Shown here: one piece after another, positions 7,709 through 16,394 of the stretch
How the letters are laid out: the number at the start of each line of letters is the position of its first letter
How positions within the stretch are numbered: position 1 is the stretch's first letter
Translations under genes and position numbers: made by a program
The notes under the pieces: model-generated
Database searches by the model: none
What the model saw: the letters and a program-made list of their open reading frames with translations, nothing else
What the model was told of the DNA's origin: nothing
Source of the DNA: Dehalococcoidia bacterium
Lineage (GTDB): Bacteria; Chloroflexota; Dehalococcoidia; Lucifugimonadales; Lucifugimonadaceae
Reading direction: 5' to 3'
Assembly (NCBI GenBank): GCA_022819585.1
Contig: JAJEGY010000008.1
Location: forward strand, 1 to 57,305
Length of the DNA stretch: 57,305 bases

Positions 7709-8512
7709 ATGATTTCGAGGTCGGTGAAACGATATATTGGCGCGTCGCTGATTGCGGTCGCGGTTGCTTTGCCGTTGGTGTTGGTCGCATGTGGCGGTGA
7801 AGAGGTTGTGGAGGAGGTGGAATCGTCGGTGGAGTGGAGTTATTCGGGAGAGGGAGGCCCGGCGAACTGGGCGTCGCTTTCGGCGGACAATGAGCGATGC
7901 GGGAGCGGGACACAGCAGTCTCCGATCGACATTGCGGGATACGCCAAGGGTGATTCTCCGCCTATCTCGTTTTCGTATCGGAAAGAGGCTGAATCGGTAA
8001 CGAATGCCGGGACGGCGATTACGGTCAATTATCCGTCGGGCAACAGACTGGGATTGAGCGAGCGTACGTATCAGTTGGAGACGGTTACGGCTCACACTCC
8101 GAGTGAGCATCATGTAGACGGGAAGTCGTATCCGCTGGAGTTGCAGCTGCTTCACAGTCAGACGTTTGGCGATGTTGCGGTGGTGTCGATGCTGTTTGAG
8201 ATTGGGGATGAAAATCCTTTGGTGCAAGAGATCGTCGACAGCATGCCTTCAGAGGTTGGGACTGCGGATGTCACCGGGGTATTGAATGCTCGGGGATTGA
8301 TGACGAAGGACCTTGGTTACTACTCGTACAAGGGGTCAATGACGAAGCCTCCGTGTGCGGAACCTGTGGACTGGTTTGTGATGCTTGAGACAGGGACGGT
8401 TTCGCAAGGGCAGGTTGATGCGTTGCAGAACCTTACGGGCGCGAACAACCGTCCGTTGCAGGCGTTGAATGGTCGGGAGATAGCTACATCGGGATCGCGG
8501 ACGGGGCCGTGA
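7709..8512 (+). CDS. Alpha-carbonic-anhydrase-like lipoprotein with altered zinc site
   Basis: A 267-residue lipoprotein with signal peptide 1-27 and lipobox LVAC (C28). The alpha-CA fold is clear from WSYSGEGGPANWASL, QQSPIDI, TAHTPSEHHVDGKSYPLE, SMLFEIGDENP and GSMTKPPC. The usual ligand motif HxH is TAH here (T127, H129), and the third ligand His, in the ELHxxH-type strand, is Gln (Q146 in LELQLLH). Two of three zinc ligands are therefore missing, and the residue after the gatekeeper Thr is Lys (TKPP). Classical CO2 hydration is unlikely; it may be a CA-related binding protein. Its GTGA overlaps the next gene by 4 nt, so it is translationally coupled to an FAD amino-acid oxidase. Fold assignment is firm; function is open. 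Confidence 0.85.
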   Translation: MISRSVKRYIGASLIAVAVALPLVLVACGGEEVVEEVESSVEWSYSGEGGPANWASLSADNERCGSGTQQSPIDIAGYAKGDSPPISFSYRKEAESVTNAGTAITVNYPSGNRLGLSERTYQLETVTAHTPSEHHVDGKSYPLELQLLHSQTFGDVAVVSMLFEIGDENPLVQEIVDSMPSEVGTADVTGVLNARGLMTKDLGYYSYKGSMTKPPCAEPVDWFVMLETGTVSQGQVDALQNLTGANNRPLQALNGREIATSGSRTGP

Positions 8513-9669
8513 GGTCCGACGGCGCGTCTGCTTCTCGCGTCGTCATTGTTGGCGGTGGGGTTATCGGGTGTGCGACGGCTTACTATCTGACGCGCGCCGG
8601 AGTTTCGGATGTGGTGGTTGTCGAGCGTGATCATGTGGCGTCTGGCGCAAGTGGGTATTCCGCTGGGATTTTGACGCCGTATTCGGGGTCGAATGATCCT
8701 GGGCTGTTGGGGTTGTCTGCGGCTTCGTTGAGGCTTCATGCGGAGTTGTGGGAGGAGTTGCCGGGGGTTACGGGGATTGATCATGGGTATGACTTGAAGC
8801 CGTATCTGAGGTGTGGTTTCGGGGAGGCGGGTTTGGCGGAGTCTAGGCAGTTTTTGGATGATCGCAGGGCGGAGGGATTGGATGGCGAGTGGTTGACTGG
8901 GGATGAGGCGCGGGAGGTTTGTGATTGGTTGTCGGATGAGGTTGTTGGGGCTTGTATGACGAGTGTTGAGCCGACAGTTGATTCGAGGTTGTTGACGCAG
9001 TCGGCGATGCAGGCGGCGGAGATATCAGGTGCGCGGTTGCAGGCTGGTGAGGTGGTCGGGTTGTCAGGTGCTGAGGGGAAGATGTCGGGTGTTGAGTTGA
9101 GGGATGGAAGTGTTGTTGAAGGGGATGCTGTGGTGATTGCTATGGGACCTTGGACGAATATGGCTGGAGAATGGCTCGGATATGATGTGCCGGTGGTGCC
9201 GCAGAAGGGGGAGTTGCTTTATATGCATCTGCCGCAAGATGAAGCGGGAGATGTGGAGCAGGATCGTCCGTCGGCTACGATGCACAACATGGATGAAGGT
9301 GGGGTGATATTGACGCGTCGGTTATCGAGGACTGTGTTGGGTGCGACTAAGGAGGATGGAGTCGGGTATGACAGGGAACCTTCGAGGTATGCGTGGGAGT
9401 TCATTTTGCCGCGGGTGCGGCGGCTGACAGATCGGATTTCGGAAGCGGATGTTACTCATCACACTGCGTGTTTGAGGCCGATGCCTGCGGATGGGAAGCC
9501 GTATGTCGGGAAGGCTCCGGGATGGGAGAATGTGTTCGTCGCTTCGGGGCACTGGTCGGAGGGGGTGCACTATGCGCCGTTGACGGGGAAGATCGTGGCT
9601 GATCTGATCACTTCGGGTGTGACTGATGTTGATTACTCAGCGATTGATGCGGCGCGGTTGGCGGGTTAG
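8509..9669 (+). CDS. FAD-dependent D-amino acid/glycine oxidase-like enzyme (DAO family)
   Basis: A 386-residue flavoprotein. The dinucleotide motif VVIVGGGVIG (11-20) is followed by YYLTRAG, ERDHVASGASGYSAGIL (FAD contact typical of the DAO/DadA/ThiO group) and VVIAMGPWTN. HHTACLRPMPADGKPYVG and VASGHWSEGVHYAPLTGKIVAD near the end are the usual C-terminal FAD-binding elements. It should oxidise an amine or amino acid to the imino acid; substrate unknown. GTG start at 8509 overlaps the carbonic-anhydrase-like stop (GTGA). The next gene, a Gfo/Idh/MocA dehydrogenase, starts 12 nt after its stop, so the two enzymes are in one operon and may act on consecutive intermediates. Confidence 0.85.
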   Translation: MRSDGASASRVVIVGGGVIGCATAYYLTRAGVSDVVVVERDHVASGASGYSAGILTPYSGSNDPGLLGLSAASLRLHAELWEELPGVTGIDHGYDLKPYLRCGFGEAGLAESRQFLDDRRAEGLDGEWLTGDEAREVCDWLSDEVVGACMTSVEPTVDSRLLTQSAMQAAEISGARLQAGEVVGLSGAEGKMSGVELRDGSVVEGDAVVIAMGPWTNMAGEWLGYDVPVVPQKGELLYMHLPQDEAGDVEQDRPSATMHNMDEGGVILTRRLSRTVLGATKEDGVGYDREPSRYAWEFILPRVRRLTDRISEADVTHHTACLRPMPADGKPYVGKAPGWENVFVASGHWSEGVHYAPLTGKIVADLITSGVTDVDYSAIDAARLAG

Positions 9670-9681
9670 GCGGGGAACTCG

Positions 9682-10974
9682 ATGGCTTTGAATGTTGCTT
9701 TGGTTGGCGCTGGCGGTATGGGGATGCGTCATGCCACTGGGTATATCGAGTTGAGAAAGTATCTCGATGATGTTCGGATGGTTGCTGTGTGTGATCCACA
9801 TCTTGAGTCGGCTGAGGCTGTTGCGAGAGTGATCGTGGAGGGGACGCCGGAAGAGCCGAAGGTGTTTTCGAGTTTGGCGGAGGCGATGGGATCGAAGGAA
9901 ATCGGGTTGGATGCGGTTGATATCGTGACCAGCACGCCAGCGCATCATGTTTTGGCGATCGAGGCGATGGAGTCAGGGCTTCATGTGATGGTTGAGAAGC
10001 CGATGGGTTTGACGTTGACGGCTTGTCGGTTGATGCAGAAGGCCGAGGAGTCGACGGGGAGGGTGCTGTCGATTTCGGAGAATTTCCGACGGGACCCGAT
10101 GAATCGTTTGGCGAGGGCTTTGCTAGATGCGGGGGCGATCGGGGATGCGTATTTTGCTTTGGATTTCAGCATCGGTAGCGCTAATCGGGGAGTGATGCAC
10201 AGCACTGTTTGGCGGGCGAAGAAGGATCAGGCCGGTGGAGTTGTGTTGGATGCTGGGGTGCACAATGCGGACTTGCTTTTGTATCTGATGGGGCCAGCGG
10301 TCAGGGTGTTTGCGGAGACGGATGTGAATGATCGTGAGCGGTTGTTGCGTCCGATGTCGGATCAGGCTCCGGGGTTGGCGGCGATATATACGCATCGGAG
10401 GGAAGCGGGTGGCGAGGAGGTTGGTGATGTTGTTGAGCAGGATGCGGTGGATACGGCTTTTGCGTCGATACGGTTCGAGTCTGGTGCGGCGGGACAGATG
10501 ATCATTTCGGATGCTTCGCATGGGTATGGGCTTGGGGATTCGGTTGTGGTTGGGAGTGAGGGCACTTTGTATCGTCCGCCTAGCCGGAGAGGGTCTAGTC
10601 CTCGGATTGTCAGAGATGATGGGAGCGTGGTAGAAGGCGATGATCTTTTGGAGTTGGTGCCTGATTGGGAGCTTGATGATGTTACGTCGTCGCTTTGGGA
10701 TGGAGAGCTTAGGATGTCTTCTTATGAGATGGATTTTCGTCAGATCGATGCGAAGATCATTGCGATCGAGTACATGGATCTTGCGGGTGCTGTGATGGAT
10801 GGCAGGTCGCCGGAGGTGGGTAGTGATGAAGGGATGGCGGCGCTAGCGTTGGCTTATGGCGTGATGGAATCTGGTGAGGCGCATCAGGCGGTGAAGATTG
10901 AGGATGTTGTGTCGGGGAAGGTTCGAGGATTTCAGGATGAGATAGATCGCGCTGCCGGAATCGTCGGGTGCTGA
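9682..10974 (+). CDS. Gfo/Idh/MocA family NAD(P)-dependent oxidoreductase
   Basis: A 430-residue protein with N-terminal Rossmann motif VGAGGMGMRH (8-17), acidic NAD-contacting stretch VAVCDPH (34-40) and the family catalytic motif EKP (105-107 in HVMVEKPMGL). The DxGxHxxDL-type motif (LDAGVHNADLLLYLMG) marks the C-terminal substrate domain. Family members reduce or oxidise sugar, inositol or imino substrates using NAD(P). It sits between an amino-acid oxidase and an MFS carrier and overlaps the carrier start by 7 nt. The family is certain; the substrate is unknown. Confidence 0.87.
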   Translation: MALNVALVGAGGMGMRHATGYIELRKYLDDVRMVAVCDPHLESAEAVARVIVEGTPEEPKVFSSLAEAMGSKEIGLDAVDIVTSTPAHHVLAIEAMESGLHVMVEKPMGLTLTACRLMQKAEESTGRVLSISENFRRDPMNRLARALLDAGAIGDAYFALDFSIGSANRGVMHSTVWRAKKDQAGGVVLDAGVHNADLLLYLMGPAVRVFAETDVNDRERLLRPMSDQAPGLAAIYTHRREAGGEEVGDVVEQDAVDTAFASIRFESGAAGQMIISDASHGYGLGDSVVVGSEGTLYRPPSRRGSSPRIVRDDGSVVEGDDLLELVPDWELDDVTSSLWDGELRMSSYEMDFRQIDAKIIAIEYMDLAGAVMDGRSPEVGSDEGMAALALAYGVMESGEAHQAVKIEDVVSGKVRGFQDEIDRAAGIVGC

Positions 10975-12245
10975 GACGAACCGGCTTCGCCGTTTTCGGC
11001 TATCGGGAGTACCGGCTGTTTTGGATCGCGGCCGCGTTCTCTAATGTTGGGATGTGGACGCTTGTTTATGGGCGTCTGTGGTTGATGCGGACTTTGACAG
11101 ACTCGGAGATCTTGTTGGGGTTGGTAACTGCGGCGACGATGGCGCCGGTGATGGTCTTTTCGGTTTGGGGAGGTGTTGTTGCGGATACGGTGAATCGTTT
11201 GAGGTTGTTGCGTTTTACGCGGTTTCTGTTTGCGGTGGCGGGGTTGGTTACTGCGGTTCTGATCGCTACGGAGATCATTGAGGCGTGGCATCTGCTGGCG
11301 ATTTCGGCGGTTACGGGGGTGATGTTGGCATTTGATATTCCTACTCGTGGTGCGATGGTTGCGTCGTTGGTGCCGAGGGAGCAATTGCCGAGTGCGATAT
11401 CGCTATATTCGGTTGTTTTCGGTGGTGCGGCGATATTGGGGCCGTCGCTGTTTCATCCACTAGTGTCGGCGGTTGGGATGGAGGGTCTGTTCTTTATCGT
11501 TTCGGCGTCTTATGTTTTGACCGTGGTGACGTTGATGAGGATGGATCATGGTTTGCACGAGGTTAAGCCTCGCGCTGTGCTTCCGGATTCCCGCGTGCGC
11601 GGGGGGAATGACGGTACGGCAACCGAAAAGTCATCTATTGGATCAGGTGCGAGGGCGCGAGTGCGGGACATGGTGGAGGGTGTCAAGTATGTTCGGCGTG
11701 AGACGGCGATTGCTGTGTTGATCGGATACGGAGTGGTGATTGGGATTGTTGCTACGCCGTTCGAGACTTTGCTGCCAGTGATTACTCAGGAGGTGTATCA
11801 GGGCGATACGGAAACGTATGGGCGGTTCTTGCTGGCAGTGGGTATCGGTGGTCTGGTGGCGACTTTCACGATTACGTTGATTGGCACACGAGCGAAGCCG
11901 CCTTTGTATTTGACGATTGGCGGTGTTGCGGTGGGACTGTGTTACTTTGCGTTCGGTGCGGTCGACGCGTTTATGTTCGCGTTGGGGATTGCGGGAGTGG
12001 TCGGTGCATTGAGTGTTGTTAAAGGGACGATGAGCACAACGGTGGTTCAGACGCTGGTCACCGATGAGTTTCGCGGTCGTGTGATGAGTCTGATGAACTT
12101 CACTTGGGGCGCGCAAGCAGTGGGCGCGTTGTTTATGGGGACGTTGGCGCAGTTGTGGGGTGCGCCGTTCGCGTTTGGCGTCGCAGGAGTGATGGCGGTG
12201 TTGGCTACTGTGGGAGTGTGGTTGGTTGCTTTGCGACGGTTGTAG
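10968..12245 (+). CDS. MFS transporter (EntS-like, MFS_3) with a repeat-derived cytoplasmic loop
   Basis: A 425-residue membrane protein with about 12 hydrophobic segments in two halves. Family features are YREYRLFWIAAAFSNVGMW at the start, VADTVNRLRLLRFTRFL in loop 2-3, DIPTRGAMVASLVPREQLPS and the late TDEFRGRVMSLMNFTWGAQA. These are typical of exporters of the enterobactin-exporter/macrolide-efflux type. The central cytoplasmic loop holds PDSRVRGGNDG (206-216), which is a translated copy of the palindrome found repeatedly in intergenic DNA here. GTG start at 10968 overlaps the dehydrogenase gene, so it is the last member of the 7709-12245 operon. It probably moves the substrate or product of that pathway. 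Confidence 0.85.
   Translation: MLRRTGFAVFGYREYRLFWIAAAFSNVGMWTLVYGRLWLMRTLTDSEILLGLVTAATMAPVMVFSVWGGVVADTVNRLRLLRFTRFLFAVAGLVTAVLIATEIIEAWHLLAISAVTGVMLAFDIPTRGAMVASLVPREQLPSAISLYSVVFGGAAILGPSLFHPLVSAVGMEGLFFIVSASYVLTVVTLMRMDHGLHEVKPRAVLPDSRVRGGNDGTATEKSSIGSGARARVRDMVEGVKYVRRETAIAVLIGYGVVIGIVATPFETLLPVITQEVYQGDTETYGRFLLAVGIGGLVATFTITLIGTRAKPPLYLTIGGVAVGLCYFAFGAVDAFMFALGIAGVVGALSVVKGTMSTTVVQTLVTDEFRGRVMSLMNFTWGAQAVGALFMGTLAQLWGAPFAFGVAGVMAVLATVGVWLVALRRL
11585..11617 (+). repeat. Repeat A palindrome inserted in frame inside the MFS gene
   Basis: GGATTCCCGCGTGCGC followed by six G and AATGACGG equals the reverse complement of the intergenic core CGTCATTCCCGCGCACGCGG plus GAATCC, except for three extra G. 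The three-base difference keeps the reading frame open. Confidence 0.8.
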
Positions 12246-12305
12246 ATGGCCGCTGGGGCAAGCGTCTGTCCGCTGCGGAACCACGTCCGACTTTCTGGGT
12301 TCGTT

Positions 12306-12334
12306 TTGCAGTTGGGGGTAATGTCACTTAAACT
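12306..12334 (+). promoter_or_regulatory. Candidate promoter of the Mo-hydroxylase operon
   Basis: TTGCAG (12306-12311) and TAAACT (12329-12334) are 17 nt apart in the 175-nt gap before the FAD-subunit gene. The match to sigma-70 consensus is moderate. No terminator was found after the MFS gene, so read-through is also possible. Confidence 0.35.
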
Positions 12335-12420
12335 CATATGCGAGAAAATCGGTAATGTGCCGTCAAGTTGGTTTGGCGGCGTGGGCTGATTAGACAACAC
12401 AGGCAAGAAGGAGCGGGCTT

Positions 12421-13302
12421 TTGCATCCCTTTGCATATGAGGCTCCCGGGTCGATCGAAGAAGCAGTCGCTTTGCTGGACAAGCATGGCGACCGCGCGCG
12501 CCCGATCGCTGGCGGGACTGACGTACTGGTACAGGCGCGGGCAAATAGATGGGACCTTGACGCGATCGTCGATGTCAAGAACATTCCTGAGTTGACGCAG
12601 ATCAGCCACTACCCGGATGGGAGCGTGTCGATAGGTGCGGCGGTTCCGTGCTATCAGATCTACGAAGACCAGAAGATACGGGACGCGTTCCCGGGCATCA
12701 TCGACGCGGTTGAGATGATCGGCGGCATTCAGATCCAGTCGCGGGCGAGTCTGGGGGGTAACCTCTGCAACTCTTCACCTAGCGCGGATGGCATCTGCCC
12801 GTTGATCGCTTACAACGCGGTGTGCCACATCGCAGCGCCGGGCGGCGAGAACAGTCACCGCGACGTTGCGGTTGAGGACTTTTGCACGGGGCCGGGTTCC
12901 AACGTTTTGGGCCGAGGCGAGATTTTGGTGAGCTTAGTGCTTCCGAACCCGGGCGACAACTTTGGAGCGGCGTACGAGCGGTTCATCCCGAGGAACGAGA
13001 TGGATATCGCCGTCGCTGGCGCTGGTGTTTCTGTGAAGCTGAACGATGCGGGAGACACTTTTGAGGCGGCGCGAGTGGCGTTGGCCGCGGTTGCGCCGGT
13101 TCCGCTCGTTGTGCCGGCTGCGGAAGCCGCGCTAGTTGGCAACTCGGTGAGCGAGGCGACGATTGAGGCAGCAGCGGCGGCGGCCGCAGATGCAGCATCG
13201 CCGATCAGCGACATGCGCGGGACGATTGCGCAGCGCAAGCACCTTTCAGGTGTATTGACCCGCCGAATGATTAACAAAGCCGTAGAGCGAGCGAGAGGTT
13301 AA
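12421..13302 (+). CDS. Molybdenum hydroxylase FAD-binding (medium, CoxM-type) subunit
   Basis: A 293-residue subunit that carries FAD and passes electrons from the Fe-S subunit to the acceptor. Seen are FAYEAPGSIEEAVALL at the N-terminus, the FAD pyrophosphate motif IAGGTDVLVQARAN and the second FAD motif SRASLGGNLCNSSPSAD, followed by the CO_deh_flav_C region. The start is TTG with AAGAAGGAG placed 8-10 nt upstream; no ATG or GTG fits the family N-terminus. It is first in a medium-small-large (coxMSL) order operon, with the small subunit 6 nt downstream. Confidence 0.9.
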   Translation: MHPFAYEAPGSIEEAVALLDKHGDRARPIAGGTDVLVQARANRWDLDAIVDVKNIPELTQISHYPDGSVSIGAAVPCYQIYEDQKIRDAFPGIIDAVEMIGGIQIQSRASLGGNLCNSSPSADGICPLIAYNAVCHIAAPGGENSHRDVAVEDFCTGPGSNVLGRGEILVSLVLPNPGDNFGAAYERFIPRNEMDIAVAGAGVSVKLNDAGDTFEAARVALAAVAPVPLVVPAAEAALVGNSVSEATIEAAAAAAADAASPISDMRGTIAQRKHLSGVLTRRMINKAVERARG

Positions 13303-13308
13303 AGGTAG

Positions 13309-13803
13309 ATGACAACACAGGTAACGCCCGGTCCAAGTCGGGTACACGTTCGTACGACGATAAACGGTAACTCGCACGAGTTTCTTGTGCCGCCGTACAT
13401 GAGCCTTCTCGATACTCTGCGTGAGATCGTAGGACTTACCGGCACGAAAGAGGGGTGCTTAGACGGCAACTGCGGTGCTTGCACTGTTTCACTCGACGGT
13501 CGCATCGTCGACTCCTGCTTAGTGCTCGGTGCTGAGATCGATGGCAAGTCGGTCGAGACCGTTGAGGGCATGGCGACTTCTGAGGGGTTGCACCCGTTGC
13601 AGCAGGCCTTCTTGGAGGAGGCTGCGTTGCAGTGCGGCATCTGCACTCCGGGCTTCTTGGTTGCCGCGAAGGGATTGCTCGACAACGAGCCTGCCCCGGA
13701 CGAGCACCGCATTCGCCACTGGCTCGCCGGCAACCTCTGTCGCTGCACCGGATACGACAAGATCGTGCGCGCAGTGCAGAAGGCATCCGCCGAGATGGCG
13801 TAA
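13309..13803 (+). CDS. Molybdenum hydroxylase [2Fe-2S] (small, CoxS-type) subunit
   Basis: A 164-residue subunit with two 2Fe-2S clusters. The plant-type ferredoxin half has C50, C55, C58 and C70 (CLDGNCGACTV). The helical half has C109, C112, C144 and C146 (CGICTPG and CRCTGYDKI). All eight ligands are intact. It relays electrons from the Mo site to FAD. It follows the FAD subunit by 6 nt and precedes the large subunit by 112 nt. An N-terminal extension of about 10 residues precedes the ferredoxin fold. Confidence 0.93.
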   Translation: MTTQVTPGPSRVHVRTTINGNSHEFLVPPYMSLLDTLREIVGLTGTKEGCLDGNCGACTVSLDGRIVDSCLVLGAEIDGKSVETVEGMATSEGLHPLQQAFLEEAALQCGICTPGFLVAAKGLLDNEPAPDEHRIRHWLAGNLCRCTGYDKIVRAVQKASAEMA

Positions 13804-13915
13804 CAGTTTTATACGACGGTCGATGTGTTGGTTATCCAGCGCACCGGCCGTTTGACCAGCAATTTGTTGGACACCAACATCGATACACAGTCGACCAGCA
13901 TAGGGGGATCTGCCC

Positions 13916-16192
13916 ATGGTTGCAACATTTGAACCCAAGAGCGAATACAAGGTAATCGGCACACGTCCGATCCGTCACGATGGTTTGGACAAGGTCACGG
14001 GCCGTGCAATCTACGGCGCGGATATCAAGTTGCCGAACATGATCTGGGGCACGGTCCTTCGCAGCCCTCACGCACACGCGCGGATCAAGTCGGTTGACAC
14101 TTCCGCTGCCGAGGCGATGGATGGCGTTCACGCTGTGGTGGTAAATGCCGACCTGCCAAAGGCCGAGAACAAGATGGTGGACCTCGGAGAAGGTGCGACC
14201 AACTTGAAGTGGGCTGTCGACAACATTCTTGCGAGTGACAAGGTGCTTTATGCAGGGCACGCCATAGCTGGAGTTGCGGCGGTTGACCGGTATACGGCTG
14301 AAGAGGCGGCGCGTGCCATCAAGGTGGAGTACGAGGTACTTCCATCAGCTACTAACGTAGACGACACGATCGCCTCGGACATGCCAGCGATTCTTGAAGA
14401 GTTCGTCGGTTCACCAGGGGCGGAAGAGAGTGGTCACGCGAACCATGTGAAGGAGTTTGTCCACGAATTCGGTGATCCCGACGAGGCGTTCGGCGGCGCC
14501 GACCACGTCATCGAAGCCGAGTTCAGCCTCGAGATGGTGCACCAGGGCTACATTGAACCGCACAACGCGACTGCGGTTTGGGATGAGGACGGTCGTCTAA
14601 AGATCTGGACAAGCACACAGGGCGCGTTCACTGTCAGGCAGCAGGTCGCTGCGGTATTGCAGATGAGCGAGTCGAAGATCCGTGTCACTCCGCTTGAGAT
14701 CGGCGGTGGCTTCGGCGGGAAGATTCCGATTTATCTCGAGCCGGTAGCGGCTGCGCTTTCACGCAAGGCAGGCAACGTGCCCGTCAAGATGATCATGGAG
14801 CGACGCTCCGTGTTCGAGGGTAGCGGGCCTGCGGCTGGCGGCAAGATCAACCTCAAACTGGGTGCGACGAAAGACGGGAAGCTGGTAGCTGCCGACTCGA
14901 CGCTTCGCATGGAGGCTGGTGCCTACCCCGGTTCGCTCGTAGGCGCGTCGGGCATGTGCATCTACGCGTGCTACAACATCCCGAACATGCGCATCACCGG
15001 CTACGACGTGCTGGTCAACAAGCCCAAGGTGGCGGCATACCGCGCTCCGGGCTCTCCTCAAGTGGCATTCGCGATCGAGACGCTGGTCGACGACCTTTGC
15101 GAGCAGGCAGGATTCGACAAGTGGCAATTCCGACGTGACAATGCCGCTAAGGAAGGCACGCGCCGAGGTGACGGCCCGATCTTCCCGCGCATCGGTATGG
15201 AAGAGGTTCTTGACGCGGCTAAAGAGACCGACCACTGGAACTCCGACATCGGCGAGGCGTCTCCTGGACGGGTTCGAGGTCGCGGATTTGCGAGCGGTTA
15301 CTGGTTCAACGTCGGCTTGCAGTCGTCGGTGAACCTGTCTTTGAACGACGATGGGACCGTCGAGTTAGTTGAAGGTTCAACAGACATCGGTGGAACCCGT
15401 GCCTCGATCGCCATGCAGGCGGCTGAGACTCTCGGGATCACGGCAGAAGACGTCAACCCGACTGTGGTAGACACCGACACCGTCGGGTTCACCGCGGTGA
15501 CAGGCGGTAGCCGAGTGACATACGCAACTGGTTACGCTGCGTACAACGCTGCGATCGAGATGATCGACAAGCTTAAAGTGCGCGCCTCTCGGTTGTGGAG
15601 CATCGACGAGGACGATGTCCAGTTTGAGGACGGTGTCTTCTCCTCGAAATCCGATCCTGAACTCAGTATTGGCTTCAAGGACCTGGCTGGCAAGCTTGGC
15701 GACACCGGGGGACCAGTGACATCGACCGGCAGTGTCGATCTTGAAGCGGCTGGTGGGGCATACGGAACGCACATCTGCGACCTTGAGATCGACCCGGAGA
15801 CCGGGAAGACAGATGTTGTCCGCTACACCATCGTGCAGGACGCTGGTCGTGCGATTCACCCGTCTTACGTCGAAGGTCAGATGCAAGGCGGAGCAGCGCA
15901 GGGCATCGGCTGGGCGCTGAACGAGGAGTACTACATGAGCGACGATGGCGTGATGGCCAACTCGTCGTATCTCGACTACCGCATGCCGACCTCGCTCGAC
16001 CTTCCGAGCATCGAGACGGTCATCGTTGAGGTGCCGAACCCAGTTCACCCGTACGGTGTGCGTGGTGTCGGTGAGGTTCCGATCGTGCCTCCAGTGCCAG
16101 CTGTTGGCAACGCGATCAAGGATGCGATTGGCATTCGGTTGCGGGAAGCGCCGATGAACGCTGGCCGGATCGTTGCGGCGCTCGATTCGTAG
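13916..16192 (+). CDS. Molybdenum hydroxylase Mo-binding (large) subunit, xanthine-dehydrogenase type
   Basis: A 758-residue catalytic subunit carrying the molybdopterin cofactor. RPIRHDGLDKVTGRAIYGAD is the family N-terminus, GGGFGGK (about 262-268) is a Mo-cofactor contact, and the C-terminal GVRGVGE carries the catalytic Glu (E720). The active-site loop is AYRAPG (374-379). Form I CO dehydrogenases have AYxCSFR and form II have AYRGAGR, so despite the cox gene order this is probably not a CO dehydrogenase. A xanthine, nicotinate, aldehyde or aromatic-CoA-type hydroxylase is more likely. Last gene of the operon, closed by the terminator at 16231-16268. Confidence 0.9.
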   Translation: MVATFEPKSEYKVIGTRPIRHDGLDKVTGRAIYGADIKLPNMIWGTVLRSPHAHARIKSVDTSAAEAMDGVHAVVVNADLPKAENKMVDLGEGATNLKWAVDNILASDKVLYAGHAIAGVAAVDRYTAEEAARAIKVEYEVLPSATNVDDTIASDMPAILEEFVGSPGAEESGHANHVKEFVHEFGDPDEAFGGADHVIEAEFSLEMVHQGYIEPHNATAVWDEDGRLKIWTSTQGAFTVRQQVAAVLQMSESKIRVTPLEIGGGFGGKIPIYLEPVAAALSRKAGNVPVKMIMERRSVFEGSGPAAGGKINLKLGATKDGKLVAADSTLRMEAGAYPGSLVGASGMCIYACYNIPNMRITGYDVLVNKPKVAAYRAPGSPQVAFAIETLVDDLCEQAGFDKWQFRRDNAAKEGTRRGDGPIFPRIGMEEVLDAAKETDHWNSDIGEASPGRVRGRGFASGYWFNVGLQSSVNLSLNDDGTVELVEGSTDIGGTRASIAMQAAETLGITAEDVNPTVVDTDTVGFTAVTGGSRVTYATGYAAYNAAIEMIDKLKVRASRLWSIDEDDVQFEDGVFSSKSDPELSIGFKDLAGKLGDTGGPVTSTGSVDLEAAGGAYGTHICDLEIDPETGKTDVVRYTIVQDAGRAIHPSYVEGQMQGGAAQGIGWALNEEYYMSDDGVMANSSYLDYRMPTSLDLPSIETVIVEVPNPVHPYGVRGVGEVPIVPPVPAVGNAIKDAIGIRLREAPMNAGRIVAALDS

Positions 16193-16230
16193 AACGAGGC
16201 GTAAACGATCAAGCAATCCTCGGATTAGGG

Positions 16231-16268
16231 AACTCCCTCGGTGTTGAGCCGGGGGAGTTTCTTTTTTG
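16231..16268 (+). terminator. Intrinsic terminator after the Mo-hydroxylase operon
   Basis: AACTCCCTCGG pairs with CCGGGGGAGTT around a 7-nt loop and is followed by TCTTTTTT. It lies 38 nt after the large-subunit stop. Confidence 0.9.
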
Positions 16269-16394
16269 GTTACGTATAATTAAGGACGCAGTTCAACTTA
16301 TTGCATACGGATCTGAGCTCCGAGAAAACTTCCCCTTCGCATTCGACGTATCTCGCAACTGTTGGTAGTGATCCACGGCGCGATAATCCTCTAA

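Noticed and set aside
13916..16192. Aerobic carbon monoxide dehydrogenase (CoxL)
   Set aside because: The active-site loop is AYRAPG rather than AYxCSFR or AYRGAGR.
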